Notes: generated from the letters alone by a model not told the origin. A stretch of 64,000 bases of DNA from Paraburkholderia bryophila (GCF_003269035.1 NZ_QLTK01000011.1:120853-184852); one strand, 5' to 3'; shown: positions 34,272-43,805, counted from the stretch's first letter. Program-made: numbers and translations.

Positions 34272-34303
34272 GGCTTGCCGTTTTCGCTCGAAAACGGCAA
34301 GCC
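34272..34303 (+). terminator. intercistronic stem-loop after the TonB receptor gene
   Basis: GGCTTGCCGTTTTC-GCTC-GAAAACGGCAAGCC is a perfect 14-base-pair inverted repeat with a four-base loop, placed between the receptor and hydroxylase genes. It is not followed by a U-run, so it may act as a partial terminator or as an mRNA-end stabiliser, allowing more receptor than hydroxylase to be made. Confidence 0.6.
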
Positions 34304-34321
34304 CACGCCAAGGAAACACTT

Positions 34322-35005
34322 ATGTTGCTGCAGATTCCGAATGTACTGAACGCCGAGCAGTTGCGCTTCGTGCGCGAGCGGCTCGATCAGGCCGGCGACG
34401 CCTGGGTCGACGGTCGCGCAACCGCGGGCTATCAGGGCGCGCCGGTCAAGCGTAACCAGCAGATCGCCGAGCACACGCCGCTTGCGCGCGAACTCGGCGA
34501 CGTGATTCTCGCGGCGGTCGAACGGCATCCGCTGTTTATCAGCGCGGTGCTGCCGAACCAGGCGTACCCGCCGCTCTTCAATCGTTACGAGAGCGGCATG
34601 ACGTTCGGCAGTCATGTGGACGGTGCGGTGCGGGTATTGCCCAACGGCGTGAAGCTGCGCACCGACGTCTCGGTGACGCTGTTCATTTCCGAGCCGGATG
34701 AATACGACGGCGGCGAACTGGTGATCGAAGACACGTACGGCGTGCAGCAGGTGAAGCTGCCGGCCGGCGACATGATCGTCTATCCGGCCACCAGTCTGCA
34801 CCAGGTGACGCCGGTCACGCGTGGGGCGCGGCTTGCCAGTTTCTTCTGGGTGCAGAGTCTCGTGCGCAGCGACACGCAGCGGGCGCTGCTGTTCGACATG
34901 GACACCGCGATTCAACGTCTCAATGCCACTCACGCCGACGATGCCGCACGCCGAAGCCTCGTCGGCTGTTATCACAATCTGTTGCGTACCTGGAGCGAAA
35001 CGTGA
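34322..35005 (+). CDS. piuC: PKHD-type Fe(II)/2-oxoglutarate hydroxylase
   Basis: A 227-residue dioxygenase of the PiuC/YbiX family. The iron ligands are H and D in FGSHVDGA and H in SLHQVTPV, and the 2-oxoglutarate arginine lies in RGARLASFFWVQS. These enzymes are regularly encoded with Fiu/PiuA receptors and are thought to act on the imported siderophore or ligand. The gene starts 72 bp after the receptor and its stop overlaps the next start, so the three genes form a unit. The C-terminal 50 residues are the PiuC-specific helical tail. Confidence 0.9.
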   Translation: MLLQIPNVLNAEQLRFVRERLDQAGDAWVDGRATAGYQGAPVKRNQQIAEHTPLARELGDVILAAVERHPLFISAVLPNQAYPPLFNRYESGMTFGSHVDGAVRVLPNGVKLRTDVSVTLFISEPDEYDGGELVIEDTYGVQQVKLPAGDMIVYPATSLHQVTPVTRGARLASFFWVQSLVRSDTQRALLFDMDTAIQRLNATHADDAARRSLVGCYHNLLRTWSET

Positions 35006-35724
35006 GCGTACCCGAGGCAATCGACCTTCAACCGGCCACGGGCCTCGATACTGCCGCGCGCGAGCCGCAACGGCTCGGTGGCAGCGAACTGAAGGCGCGG
35101 CAGCAGCGCTCGCGACGCGCTACCTTCGTCAAATGGCTGCGCAAGGTGCATGGCTGGATCGGCTTGTGGGGCGCGGCGCTGGGTCTGTTGTTCGGCACCA
35201 CGGGCTTTCTGCTGAATCATCGCGGCGGCCCGTTGAAAGTCTCGACCGGCGAGCCGCAAGTGTCGACGATACAAGTGCCGTTGCCGCAACCCGTACCGGA
35301 AACGCCGCGCGAATTGGGCAAATGGCTGAAGCACGAATTGAAGCTGACCGGCACGCCGGGACGCGTGCAGAAGGAGCCGTCGCATCCGGTCGCATGGGGC
35401 GATCGCAGCGTCGTGCAGCCTGAGCATTGGCAACTGAATTTTGCGTCGCCGCACGAAAATACGTCGGCCGAATACTGGGTCGGCAGCGGCTATGTGACGG
35501 TCAAGCGCAGCGACAACACGTTTCTCGCGATGCTGACGAATCTCCACAAGGGCGTCGGCTTGAGCGTGGGCTGGGTGCTGCTGATCGACACGTTGGCGGG
35601 CAGCATCATTCTGCTGTCGCTCACCGGCGTGCTGCTCTGGACCGAACTGAACAAACGCAAGACGATAGGCGCTGTGCTGGTGCTCGGATCGATCGTCGCG
35701 GCGGTCTGTGTCGGGCTGATGTAA
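35002..35724 (+). CDS. PepSY-associated membrane protein
   Basis: A 240-residue membrane protein whose GTG start overlaps the hydroxylase stop (GTGA). A membrane segment at about 55-75 (WIGLWGAALGLLFGTTGFLL) is followed by a periplasmic region, then two close helices near the C-terminus (VLLIDTLAGSIILLSLTGVL and VLVLGSIVAAVCVGL). The KVHGWIGLWG and LLNHRGG motifs mark the PepSY_TM family, whose longer members (PiuB, FegB) are iron-siderophore-linked reductases. This shorter form may assist release of iron at the inner membrane; that role is inference from context. Confidence 0.85.
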   Translation: MSVPEAIDLQPATGLDTAAREPQRLGGSELKARQQRSRRATFVKWLRKVHGWIGLWGAALGLLFGTTGFLLNHRGGPLKVSTGEPQVSTIQVPLPQPVPETPRELGKWLKHELKLTGTPGRVQKEPSHPVAWGDRSVVQPEHWQLNFASPHENTSAEYWVGSGYVTVKRSDNTFLAMLTNLHKGVGLSVGWVLLIDTLAGSIILLSLTGVLLWTELNKRKTIGAVLVLGSIVAAVCVGLM

Positions 35725-36045
35725 CGATGTCGCGGACGGGGATTCGGTCGGGAAGATCGCCTCGTCCTTACGTGTCGTCGAAGTAGGTTTTACCGACAGC
35801 CTGCCGCCAACCGTCAATCTCCTCCCGCCCGGCGAAGAGCGTTGTCCCGCGGCCCGCGCCGGAGCGCGAAAACCCCGCCGCTTCAGGCGTTTACACGCCT
35901 TTCCGACTTTCTCCTGCCGCTCGCGACGTGCGAGAATCGCGCTAGAACAATTGCGCCGTATGGTACCCGCCGTTCATCGTCTCGGGCACCCGTTCCGCAA
36001 CGGGGCGCCGCACGGTCGTGACACCGCAGCGTCGAGGAGATCGCG
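35725..36045. other. intergenic region upstream of the hybrid kinase
   Basis: This 321-bp gap holds no supported gene. The GC-rich text has no clear terminator or operator. The TTG start of the kinase at 36046 follows GAGGAGATCGCG, a good ribosome site. Confidence 0.5.
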
Positions 36046-39000
36046 TTGAAAGAGCCGGACAGTTTCACGTCGGATATGCCGTCTACGCCCCACGCCGTAC
36101 CGCCGTTTTTGTCCGGCGGCGGCGAACTGGGCGCGCTCATTCGCGCCTACGACTGGACCCAGACAGCGCTCGGCGCGCCCGAGGGCTGGCCGCAAGGACT
36201 GAAGCTCGCGATCCGCATCATGCTGACTTCGCGGCAACCCATCTGGATCGGTTGGGGCGACGAGCTCATCAAGTTTTACAACGACCCGTACAAGTCGATC
36301 ATCGGCGGCAAGCATCCGGTGGCGCTCGGTCAGCCGGCCCGTGTGGTGTGGCGCGAAATCTGGAACGATATCGAGCCACTGCTGAACACCGCGATGACCG
36401 GCACCGAAGGTATCTTCGTCGAACAGCAGTTCCTCATCATGGAGCGCAACGGCTTTCCCGAGGAAACCTATTACACCTTCTCGTACAGCCCAATTCCCGG
36501 CGACGACGGCGAGCCCGGCGGGATCCTCTGCGCCAATAGCGACGATACGCTGCGCGTGGTCGGTGAACGCCAGTTGGCGCTGCTGAAGGAACTGGCGGCC
36601 TCGAGTCCGGACGGCCGCGATTGGCGCGAGGCTTGCGAACTGAGCGCGCGTGCGTTGAAGTCGAATCCGCAAGATATCCCCTTCGCGTTGCTGTACGCCG
36701 CCGAGCCCGGTAACGACACGGTCACGCTCGTCGCGTCGAGCGGCGTCGAGCCGGGTCATCCGCTGGCGCCTGTATCCATGAGTCTGACGGGGCAGCCGGC
36801 GTGGCCGGTCGCCGACGTATTGAAGATCCAGGTGCCGCAAATGGTGCGCGGCTTGACGCAGCGTTTCGGCACGGAGGCGCCGCGCGGTCCGTGGCATATC
36901 GCGCCCGAGCAGGCCGTGATTTTGCCGGTGTCGCCGGGCAGCGAGACGGCGCAAGCCGTGGTGCTGATCGCCGGTCTGAATCCTTGCCGCCTGTTCGACG
37001 AGGCTTACCGCGGCTTTCTGAACCTGACCGCCGGCCAGATCAGTGCAGCGATCGGTTACGCGCAGGCCTATGCAGAAGAGCGGCGGCGCGCGGAGGCGCT
37101 GGCCGAAATCGATCGCGCGAAGACCACGTTCTTCTCCAACATCAGCCACGAGTTCCGTACGCCGCTGACCTTGATGCTCGGTCCGCTGGAAGAGTTGCTC
37201 GCCAGACTGCCGCGGGAGGCCGGCGCGGCAAACGCAGCGCCCGGCAGCAGCAACGAGATCGACGACCGTGCGCTGATCGAGATCACGCATCGCAACGGCT
37301 TGCGTTTGCTGAAGCTGGTCAACGCGCTACTGGATTTTTCGCGGATCGAGGCGGGGCGCATTCAGAGTCGCCCGCAGCCTACCGACATCGCCGCCTTCAC
37401 GGCCGAACTCGCGTCGCTGTTCCAGTCCGCCATCGAAACGGCCGGTTTGCAACTCGAAGTGGAGGTTCCCACGGCGCCCGTGGTCGTGCAGATCGACCGC
37501 GAGATGTGGGAAAAGGTCGTGATGAACCTGCTGTCGAACGCGTACAAGTTCACGTTCTTCGGCACGATCCGGGTGAGGGTGCGCGCGCTCGAAGGCGAGG
37601 GCGTCGCGGTCAGCGTGACGGATACCGGCATTGGCATTGCCGAAGAAGAGGTGCCGCGCCTGTTCGAACGCTTTCATCGCGTGGCGGGCGCGCCGGGCCG
37701 TTCGGTCGAAGGCAGCGGGATTGGGCTCGCGATGGTGCAGGAACTGGTCAAACTGCATGGCGGCACGGTGCAAGTGGACAGCGTACTCGGCGAAGGCGCG
37801 TGCTTCACGGTCACGCTGCCGCGCGGCGCCGTGCCGGCTCAGGCCGAAGACGACACAGTGCATGCCGCCATGAGCCAACATGCGCGCACCTACGTCGACG
37901 CGGCTTTGCGCTGGAGTCCGGAGAACGAAATCCTCGCGGACGCACCGGTTGCCGCCAGCCCGCTCGGTGAGACGACAGGGTCCGGCGCGGCGCCGGCGAC
38001 TGCCGCGCGTCTGCTGGTGGTCGACGACAACGCCGATTTGCGCGAATACATGAGCCGGATTCTGCGCGCGGCAGGCCACGACGTGCAGCTCGCCGCCGAC
38101 GGCCAGGCCGCGCTCGACGCCGCACGCGCGGCGCCGCCGGATCTGGTGCTGTCCGACGTGATGATGCCGCGCCTCGACGGTTTCGGCCTGCTGCGTGAAT
38201 TGCGTGCCGATCCCGTGTTGCGCGACACGCCCGTGCTGATGCTGTCCGCTCGAGCGGGGGAAGAGGCGCGCGTCGACGGTATCGAACACGGCGCCGACGA
38301 CTATCTGACCAAGCCGTTCTCCGCCCGCGAATTGCTGGCTCGCGTGGCCGGTAATTTGCAACTGGCCCGTTTGCGTCGCGAGACCGAGATGAAGCTGCGC
38401 GAAGAATCGCGCACGCTGGAAATTCTCAATCGCGTGGGCTCGACGGTCGCGGCCGAACTCGATCTGAAGCGTGCGGTGCAGATCGTGACCGACGCGGCCA
38501 CCGAGCTGACCGGCGCCGCGTTCGGCTCGTTCTTCTATAACGTGCTCGACGACCACGGCGGCAGCTACATGCTTTACACGCTGTCCGGCGTGCCGAAAGA
38601 AACGTTCGACCGCTTTCCGATGCCGCGCAACACGGCGGTGTTCGCGTCCACGTTCGGCGGCGAAGGGATTGTACGGGTCGACGACATTACGCAGGACCCG
38701 CGCTACGGCCACAACGCGCCGCATAAAGGTATGCCGGAAGGCCATCTGAAGGTACGCAGTTATCTGGCCGTGCCGGTGCAGTCGCGCGGCGGCGAAGTGG
38801 TCGGCGGGCTGTTCTTCGGTCACCCGGAGCCCGGCGTGTTCACCGAACGCGCCGAGCGGATCGTCGCCGGGATCGCCGCGCAGGCGGCAATTGCAATCGA
38901 CAACGCGCGTCTCTATCAGGCCGCGCAATCCGAGATCGCCGAGCGCACTAAAGCGCAGAATGCGCTGAGCGATCTGAACGAGACGCTGGAACGCCGCGTG

Positions 39001-40974
39001 ATCGAAACGGTGGCGGACCGCGATCGTCTGTGGGAGTTGAGCGAGGATCTGCTGGTGGTGGCCGACATCGAAGGTCGGCTGCAGCGCGTGAGTCCGTCGT
39101 GGAGCACGGTGCTCGGTCACGACAGGCACTGGCTGCTGTCGCGCTCTTACGTCGATCTGGTGCACCCGGACGATATCGCCGTGGTCGCCGCGCATCTGGC
39201 CGAACTGCGCCGCACCGGCGTGCCGGTGCGCTACGAAAACCGCTTCAAGCGGATCGACGGCACCTGGCGCTGGGTCGCCTGGACGCTCGCGCTCGACCCG
39301 GACACCGCGCGGATTCACGGCGTGGGCCGCGACGTCACCGCCGACAAGGAAACCACCGAGGCGCTGCGTCACGCTGAGGAAGCGCTGCGCATGGCTCAGA
39401 AAATGGAGGCGATCGGCAAGCTCACGGGCGGTGTCGCGCATGATTTCAACAATCTGCTGCAGGTGATCGGCGGCAATCTGCAACTGCTCGCGAAAGACGT
39501 CGCGGGCGCTGAGAAGGCCGAGCAACGCGTACGCAATGCGCTGGCCGGCGTGGCGCGCGGCGCCAATCTTTCGTCGCAATTGCTGGCCTTTGGACGGCGT
39601 CAGCCGCTCGCGCCGAAGGTCGTCAATCTCGGCCGCTTCGTACGTGGACTCGACGACATGCTGCGGCGCGCGCTCGGCGACGGCGTCGAGATCGAAACCA
39701 TCGTGTCGGGCGGCTTGTGGAATACGCTGGTCGATCCGTTTCAGGTCGAAAACGCCCTGCTCAATCTGGCGATCAACGCGCGCGACGCGATGAGCGGGCA
39801 CGGCAAGCTGACGATCGAAGCGGGCAACGCCGCGCTCGACGACGCGTATGCCCAGCGTAACGCCGAGGTCACGCCGGGCCAGTACGTGATGCTCGCGGTC
39901 ACGGACACCGGCGCGGGGATGTCGCCGGAAGTGCGCGAGCGCGTCTTCGAACCGTTCTTCACGACCAAGCCCGAAGGCCAGGGCACCGGCCTGGGCTTGA
40001 GCATGGTGTATGGCTTCGTCAAGCAGTCCGGCGGCCACGTGAAGATCTACAGCGAAGAAGGGCATGGCACGACCATTCGCATTTATCTGCCGCGCGTGCG
40101 CCAGGAAGAGGACCTCGAAACCAATATCGACGCCGGGCCGGCCAAGGGCGGCACGGAAACGATCCTCGCGGTCGAGGACGACGAGGAAGTGCGCACCACC
40201 GTGGTCGAGATGCTGTCCGATCTCGGCTATCGCGTGCTGAAGGCGAAAGACGCGCAGAGCGCGCTGGCGATCGTCGAAAGCGGTGTGCCGATCGACATGT
40301 TGTTCACCGACGTGGTGATGCCCGGCGCGTTGCGCAGCACCGAACTCGCGCGTAAGGCGCGTGAGCGGCTGCCGGCGATCGCCGTGTTGTTCACGTCGGG
40401 CTACACGGATAACGCGATCGTGCATTCCGGGCGGCTCGACGAAGGTATCGCGTTGCTCAGCAAGCCCTACACGCACGAGGCGTTGGCGCGCAAAGTCCGC
40501 TACGTGCTGCAGACGCAGAACCCGCAATCCGCTGAGATTGCCGAAGCGGAGCGGCATCTTCTGGATATCGATCCGCCTCTCGCGGCAGACAGTGCCGACG
40601 CCTTTGCGGCAAACGCGCGGCTGCGGATTCTGCTGGTGGAAGACGACGAGCTGATCCGCGTGAGCACGGCGGAATTGCTGCGCACGTTCGATTTCGACAT
40701 TCTGGAGGCCGAAGGCGAGCACGACGCGAAGCAACTACTGCGCGATCACGCGATCGACGTGATGCTGACCGACGTGGGGCTGGCGGGCAAATCGGGCGTG
40801 GATCTGGCGCTCGACGTGTGCCGCGAACGACCCGATCTGCGCGTGATCTTTCTGACCGGCTACGACCTCGTGCTGACGCCGGAACAGCGCAAGGTATTGC
40901 CGCACGCGATGCTGCTGCGCAAGCCCTACGAAATGCTGGATCTGATCGATGCGTTGAAAACGCCGCTGAGTTAG
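36046..40974 (+). CDS. large hybrid sensor histidine kinase with two kinase cores and three receivers
   Basis: A 1642-residue soluble multidomain kinase with a TTG start. Order: PAS-like (about 30-165), GAF-like (190-340), HisKA with H368 (ISHEFRTPLT), HATPase (475-590), receiver with D704 (LSDVMMP), GAF (800-950), coiled coil, PAS (1005-1110) and a second HisKA with H1132 (GGVAHDFNNLLQV). A second HATPase (1230-1345) and receivers with D1422 (FTDVVMP) and D1576 (LTDVGLAG) complete it. No membrane helices, so it senses a cytoplasmic signal. All catalytic residues seen are intact. No response regulator or target gene adjoins. The pairing of a FRTPLT-type and an AHDFNN-type core in one chain suggests a fusion of two kinases. 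Confidence 0.92.
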   Translation: MKEPDSFTSDMPSTPHAVPPFLSGGGELGALIRAYDWTQTALGAPEGWPQGLKLAIRIMLTSRQPIWIGWGDELIKFYNDPYKSIIGGKHPVALGQPARVVWREIWNDIEPLLNTAMTGTEGIFVEQQFLIMERNGFPEETYYTFSYSPIPGDDGEPGGILCANSDDTLRVVGERQLALLKELAASSPDGRDWREACELSARALKSNPQDIPFALLYAAEPGNDTVTLVASSGVEPGHPLAPVSMSLTGQPAWPVADVLKIQVPQMVRGLTQRFGTEAPRGPWHIAPEQAVILPVSPGSETAQAVVLIAGLNPCRLFDEAYRGFLNLTAGQISAAIGYAQAYAEERRRAEALAEIDRAKTTFFSNISHEFRTPLTLMLGPLEELLARLPREAGAANAAPGSSNEIDDRALIEITHRNGLRLLKLVNALLDFSRIEAGRIQSRPQPTDIAAFTAELASLFQSAIETAGLQLEVEVPTAPVVVQIDREMWEKVVMNLLSNAYKFTFFGTIRVRVRALEGEGVAVSVTDTGIGIAEEEVPRLFERFHRVAGAPGRSVEGSGIGLAMVQELVKLHGGTVQVDSVLGEGACFTVTLPRGAVPAQAEDDTVHAAMSQHARTYVDAALRWSPENEILADAPVAASPLGETTGSGAAPATAARLLVVDDNADLREYMSRILRAAGHDVQLAADGQAALDAARAAPPDLVLSDVMMPRLDGFGLLRELRADPVLRDTPVLMLSARAGEEARVDGIEHGADDYLTKPFSARELLARVAGNLQLARLRRETEMKLREESRTLEILNRVGSTVAAELDLKRAVQIVTDAATELTGAAFGSFFYNVLDDHGGSYMLYTLSGVPKETFDRFPMPRNTAVFASTFGGEGIVRVDDITQDPRYGHNAPHKGMPEGHLKVRSYLAVPVQSRGGEVVGGLFFGHPEPGVFTERAERIVAGIAAQAAIAIDNARLYQAAQSEIAERTKAQNALSDLNETLERRVIETVADRDRLWELSEDLLVVADIEGRLQRVSPSWSTVLGHDRHWLLSRSYVDLVHPDDIAVVAAHLAELRRTGVPVRYENRFKRIDGTWRWVAWTLALDPDTARIHGVGRDVTADKETTEALRHAEEALRMAQKMEAIGKLTGGVAHDFNNLLQVIGGNLQLLAKDVAGAEKAEQRVRNALAGVARGANLSSQLLAFGRRQPLAPKVVNLGRFVRGLDDMLRRALGDGVEIETIVSGGLWNTLVDPFQVENALLNLAINARDAMSGHGKLTIEAGNAALDDAYAQRNAEVTPGQYVMLAVTDTGAGMSPEVRERVFEPFFTTKPEGQGTGLGLSMVYGFVKQSGGHVKIYSEEGHGTTIRIYLPRVRQEEDLETNIDAGPAKGGTETILAVEDDEEVRTTVVEMLSDLGYRVLKAKDAQSALAIVESGVPIDMLFTDVVMPGALRSTELARKARERLPAIAVLFTSGYTDNAIVHSGRLDEGIALLSKPYTHEALARKVRYVLQTQNPQSAEIAEAERHLLDIDPPLAADSADAFAANARLRILLVEDDELIRVSTAELLRTFDFDILEAEGEHDAKQLLRDHAIDVMLTDVGLAGKSGVDLALDVCRERPDLRVIFLTGYDLVLTPEQRKVLPHAMLLRKPYEMLDLIDALKTPLS

Positions 40975-41068
40975 GCGGATGACGCTCGGGGCTTGCCAGC
41001 GGGAAAGCGGCGGCTCGCGCTAAAATCGTTGCGCTCGAAGTGAGTCCCCCACTTCCTATCGGAACACC

Positions 41069-41383
41069 ATGAAAACATCGCGCCGCGAATTTCTGTTGAG
41101 GCTCAGCGTGGGCGTCGGCTCATCGCTCGTTCTGTCGGGCGTCGCGCTGGCCGACCCCGCGAACGCGCTCAGCGAGGCCGATCCCAAGGCGCAAGCCGTG
41201 GGCTATAAAGAAGACGCCTCGAAGATCGACAAGGCGAAATATCCCGGCTACGCGGCGGGACAGAATTGCGGCAACTGTTCGCTGTTTCAGGGCAAAGCCA
41301 CCGATGCGTATGGCGGCTGCACGCTGTTCGGCGACAAGCAGGTCGCCGCGCGCGGCTGGTGCGATTCGTATTCGACTATGTGA
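41069..41383 (+). CDS. high-potential iron-sulfur protein (HiPIP)
   Basis: A 104-residue exported electron carrier. The N-terminus has a twin-arginine signal (TSRREFLLRL, cleaved near ALA). The four cluster cysteines are C67, C70 (QNCGNC), C84 (YGGCTLF) and C98 (RGWCDSYS), which hold a [4Fe-4S] cluster cycling between 2+ and 3+. HiPIPs pass electrons from the bc1 complex to periplasmic acceptors such as terminal oxidases. The gene stands alone, 94 bp after the kinase gene, and its end is convergent with the DOPA dioxygenase-like gene. Confidence 0.93.
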   Translation: MKTSRREFLLRLSVGVGSSLVLSGVALADPANALSEADPKAQAVGYKEDASKIDKAKYPGYAAGQNCGNCSLFQGKATDAYGGCTLFGDKQVAARGWCDSYSTM

Positions 41384-41398
41384 CGGGCTGGTGAGCCG

Positions 41399-41749
41399 TT
41401 ACCCCAACGCGCTCAACACCAGTTCATGCGAACGGCCGATCCATACCGCCGCGTCGCGATGATCGCGCAACGCATCACCCGTATTCGGGTGTAGAAAAAC
41501 ATCGAGCGCGCCGTGATTCAGCGTGAGCCAGCCGACCAGCTCCGCGAATTGTTCGGGCGCGAACGCAAGCTGGTACGACCACTTAGGATGCGGCCCGACC
41601 GGGCGTTCGTGAAAGCGGCCCAATTCCAGCTTGCCGTTCCAGTGCGCTTCCACGATCTCGCGAAAGGCCCACGCGGCGTCGCGGCTGCTCGCGTCGAAAT
41701 AGATATGGGCGTGCCAGCTTTCTATGGCTGAGGTGTCGCGAAGTGTCAT
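41399..41749 (-). CDS. DOPA 4,5-dioxygenase family protein
   Basis: A 116-residue protein of the small DOPA 4,5-dioxygenase (YqcI/BofA-like fold) family. It shows SWHAHIYFD at the N-terminus, GPHPKWSYQLAF in the middle and GALDVFLHPNTGD near the C-terminus. Plant and fungal relatives open the DOPA ring; the bacterial role is unknown. The conserved histidines are present. It is 15 bp from the convergent HiPIP stop and precedes nothing in its own direction. Confidence 0.85.
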   Translation of the reverse strand: MTLRDTSAIESWHAHIYFDASSRDAAWAFREIVEAHWNGKLELGRFHERPVGPHPKWSYQLAFAPEQFAELVGWLTLNHGALDVFLHPNTGDALRDHRDAAVWIGRSHELVLSALG

Positions 41750-41787
41750 GGCAGGGTCCGTGGTGTGGTTCAGTCTTTATCCGACAT

Positions 41788-42261
41788 TTATTCTGCTTCA
41801 GTTTCCGCGGGCGCGCGTGGCGTGTATCGCATGTAAAACTGAGTCTCATCTTCGCCGTCGATCTTGAAGCCCAGACGATCATACAGGCGCTTCGCCGGGT
41901 TGCCTTTGAGCACCTTGAGCGTGACGGGCAGCGCATCGGTTTGCGCGATCCGCAAAACCGCTTGCAGCGCGCGCGCTCCGATGCCGTGCCCTTGCCGAGC
42001 CGGCACGATTTGTACTTGCACGACGACCCACTCGGTGTCGGTGCGGTACGCTTTCAGCAAGCCGGCCGGCGCGCCGTCGATGCAGATCACCTGCGCCGCA
42101 TCGTAGCGATGCAGCAGGCGAGCGCGATGGGCGGCGTCGTCCACGGCTTCGCCGACGCGGGTCAGATGCTCCGTCATCGTGGCTTTGCGCAGTTCGAACA
42201 GAAAGGCTTCGTCGGCGTGTGTCGCGGGACGCAAAGTGAGGGCGGGTTCTTGAACGGTCAT
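41788..42261 (-). CDS. GNAT-family N-acetyltransferase
   Basis: A 157-residue acetyltransferase. The acetyl-CoA motif A is VQIVPARQGHGIGARALQAV, and motif B follows with LKVLKGNPAKRLYDRLGFK. The N-terminus ALTLRPATHADEAFLFELRK is typical. A GTG at 42285 would add eight residues; the ATG at 42261 is chosen as the more usual start, but neither has a clear ribosome site. The acceptor molecule is unknown. It may be cotranscribed with the DOPA-dioxygenase-like gene 38 bp downstream. Confidence 0.88.
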   Translation of the reverse strand: MTVQEPALTLRPATHADEAFLFELRKATMTEHLTRVGEAVDDAAHRARLLHRYDAAQVICIDGAPAGLLKAYRTDTEWVVVQVQIVPARQGHGIGARALQAVLRIAQTDALPVTLKVLKGNPAKRLYDRLGFKIDGEDETQFYMRYTPRAPAETEAE

Positions 42262-42285
42262 GGGGATTGCGTTGGCGGCGCTCAC

Positions 42286-42828
42286 GCGGCAGGTAAGAAC
42301 GGCGCTGAATTGTCGCGTGTGCGGCGCTTTTTTACCATGCTGCGATGTTTCGGCTTTTCAACTTTCTGCTTTAACGACGTCACTGGCGCGATAGCCGTAC
42401 GGTCGCCGACACCGACGGGCGCGATTCAAAACGCGCGGCCCCCGGCGCGGTCGGCGTTTGCGGCACGCGAGGCGGGTCGCACGCGCGACCTGAGGCGTTT
42501 CCGCCGGGGTGACCAAGGTCGGCACCAGCGCTTTGGTGTTTATTGGCATGGGCTTTGCTTTTGCCTGATTCGCGGATTGGCGTGCGCGGGTTCGACACCG
42601 CGCCTGCCAAACGTCGAACCGCGCACGCCGATCTTCATCCCGACATGGATTCATTCGCCACGACCTTGGCTTGTGGGTGTGGGGGCGCTTGCGGCGACCG
42701 GGGTGGCAGAACCGCGCGGATAGGACGAGTCGACATAACGAAACGCCTGGCCTGCGTTTCCATTCAGTTTTATGCGCTGTCATTCGTTCAAGACGGCGAA
42801 CGGCTTAACGAACATTGCGAGGTGGGCG
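42286..42828. other. gap with only a doubtful small minus-strand frame
   Basis: An open frame at 42358-42783 (minus) contains a possible start at MPINTKALVPTLVTPAE and an extremely Arg-rich end, but I recognise no family and see no ribosome site. GC-rich DNA often gives such frames by chance. I call nothing firmly here. Confidence 0.3.
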
Positions 42829-43101
42829 ATGGAAATTATCGAGCTTGAACCCAGCGTCTCGGCAGACGGACGCGCGGTGATTTTCCAGCTTTCGACGCGA
42901 GGTCGCGACCTCGAATGCGCCGTCACGCGTGAAGCGTTGGAGCAGCATTTCTGGCTGCAACGCGGCGCGGGCGAGGCACGCATTCTGAAGACGTTCGCGG
43001 ACGGGCGCCAACGCATCACCGCAGTCGCGGAAAGAAAGATGCTCGCGCGCCCGGGCGAAAAAGTGCTGCTGACAATCAGCGATTTCGTCGCGCGCGGTTG
43101 A
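42829..43101 (+). CDS. DUF1488 family protein
   Basis: A 90-residue cytoplasmic protein of the DUF1488 type, common in Burkholderia and relatives. It has VSADGRAVIFQLSTRGRDLE at the N-terminus, TREALEQHFW in the middle and a short C-terminal strand region. Function unknown. GAGGTGG a few bases before the ATG at 42829 is a good ribosome site and rules out the longer frame from 42772. Confidence 0.75.
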   Translation: MEIIELEPSVSADGRAVIFQLSTRGRDLECAVTREALEQHFWLQRGAGEARILKTFADGRQRITAVAERKMLARPGEKVLLTISDFVARG

Positions 43102-43117
43102 CTGCGATCGCGGTTCT

Positions 43118-43561
43118 TTAGCCCGCCTTCACGCCCCACGGTTTCAGACGCGTATCCATCTGGCGAGCGACGATCACGCTGTTGTCGCTCGCATCGACAT
43201 TGCCGTTATCTTGCGCGATATCGCGACCAAAGAACGGAAGCCGTTGTTCATATTTCCCCCTCACGTCTGACGAATTTGCGTTCGAATCGGCGTTTGAAAT
43301 TGTGTTACGCCGATTCGCCAAATTAGGCCGCCAATTCCCCTCGCTTCGCTCAATTGCATTCGCAACGACTCGCATAAACTGTTTTCCATGGCGCGACAAA
43401 TCACCGAGCCCATCGACGCGGTCTCCCCCCGCGTTGTTTTGAACCGTACCGTTGATGGCAGTGTGCCGCGGTTGTCGAACGCGGCAGGGCAGTAAAGCAG
43501 CAGGAAGTCGAAGCAAGGGAAAACGGCGCGCAGTGAGTGCGATAAGCGCGCGAAGTAGCAC
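43118..43561 (-). CDS. doubtful hypothetical protein
   Basis: The C-terminal part of this frame (ending with QMDTRLKPWGVKAG, preceded by EQRLPFFGRDIAQDNGNVDA) looks like real protein, with a mild third-base GC preference. The N-terminal 60 residues do not, and the overlapping frame at 43261-43680 is equally open. It may be a real gene with a later start, or a broken one. No family recognised. The wider gap 43102-44126 holds no better candidate. Confidence 0.25.
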   Translation of the reverse strand: MLLRALIALTARRFPLLRLPAALLPCRVRQPRHTAINGTVQNNAGGDRVDGLGDLSRHGKQFMRVVANAIERSEGNWRPNLANRRNTISNADSNANSSDVRGKYEQRLPFFGRDIAQDNGNVDASDNSVIVARQMDTRLKPWGVKAG

Positions 43562-43805
43562 GGGGTTGCGGCTAGCTGATGTTGAAGGCGAAGGACCCGG
43601 CTGCGATTGAGTGGTAGGGAGTGGTAGGTCGGTAACGAAGATTTTTGCAGCAGATTTTCACGTAGTGGCAGTTCAGGCAATAAATGTTGATGTGATGCAG
43701 CAACCGCTTCTGTAGTAGCAGTTCAAGTAGCAACAGCGTTTTAGCTTTGATGGTTAGAGGTCGGCAAGCATCCACGCGCATGTGCGACTGTTCCATCCTG
43801 TCCGG

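Noticed and set aside
32081..35020. Very long (979-residue) open frame on the minus strand across the iron operon
   Set aside because: It mirrors three recognised plus-strand genes in GC-rich DNA; its translation is His/Arg/Val-rich with no known domains. Long antisense frames are usual with this codon bias.
37327..40734. 1135-residue minus-strand frame opposite the hybrid kinase
   Set aside because: Shadow of the kinase gene; composition is Arg/His/Gln-rich and no domain is seen.
42358..42783. Arg-rich minus-strand frame
   Set aside because: No family, no ribosome site, and composition expected of chance frames; mentioned only as a gap note.
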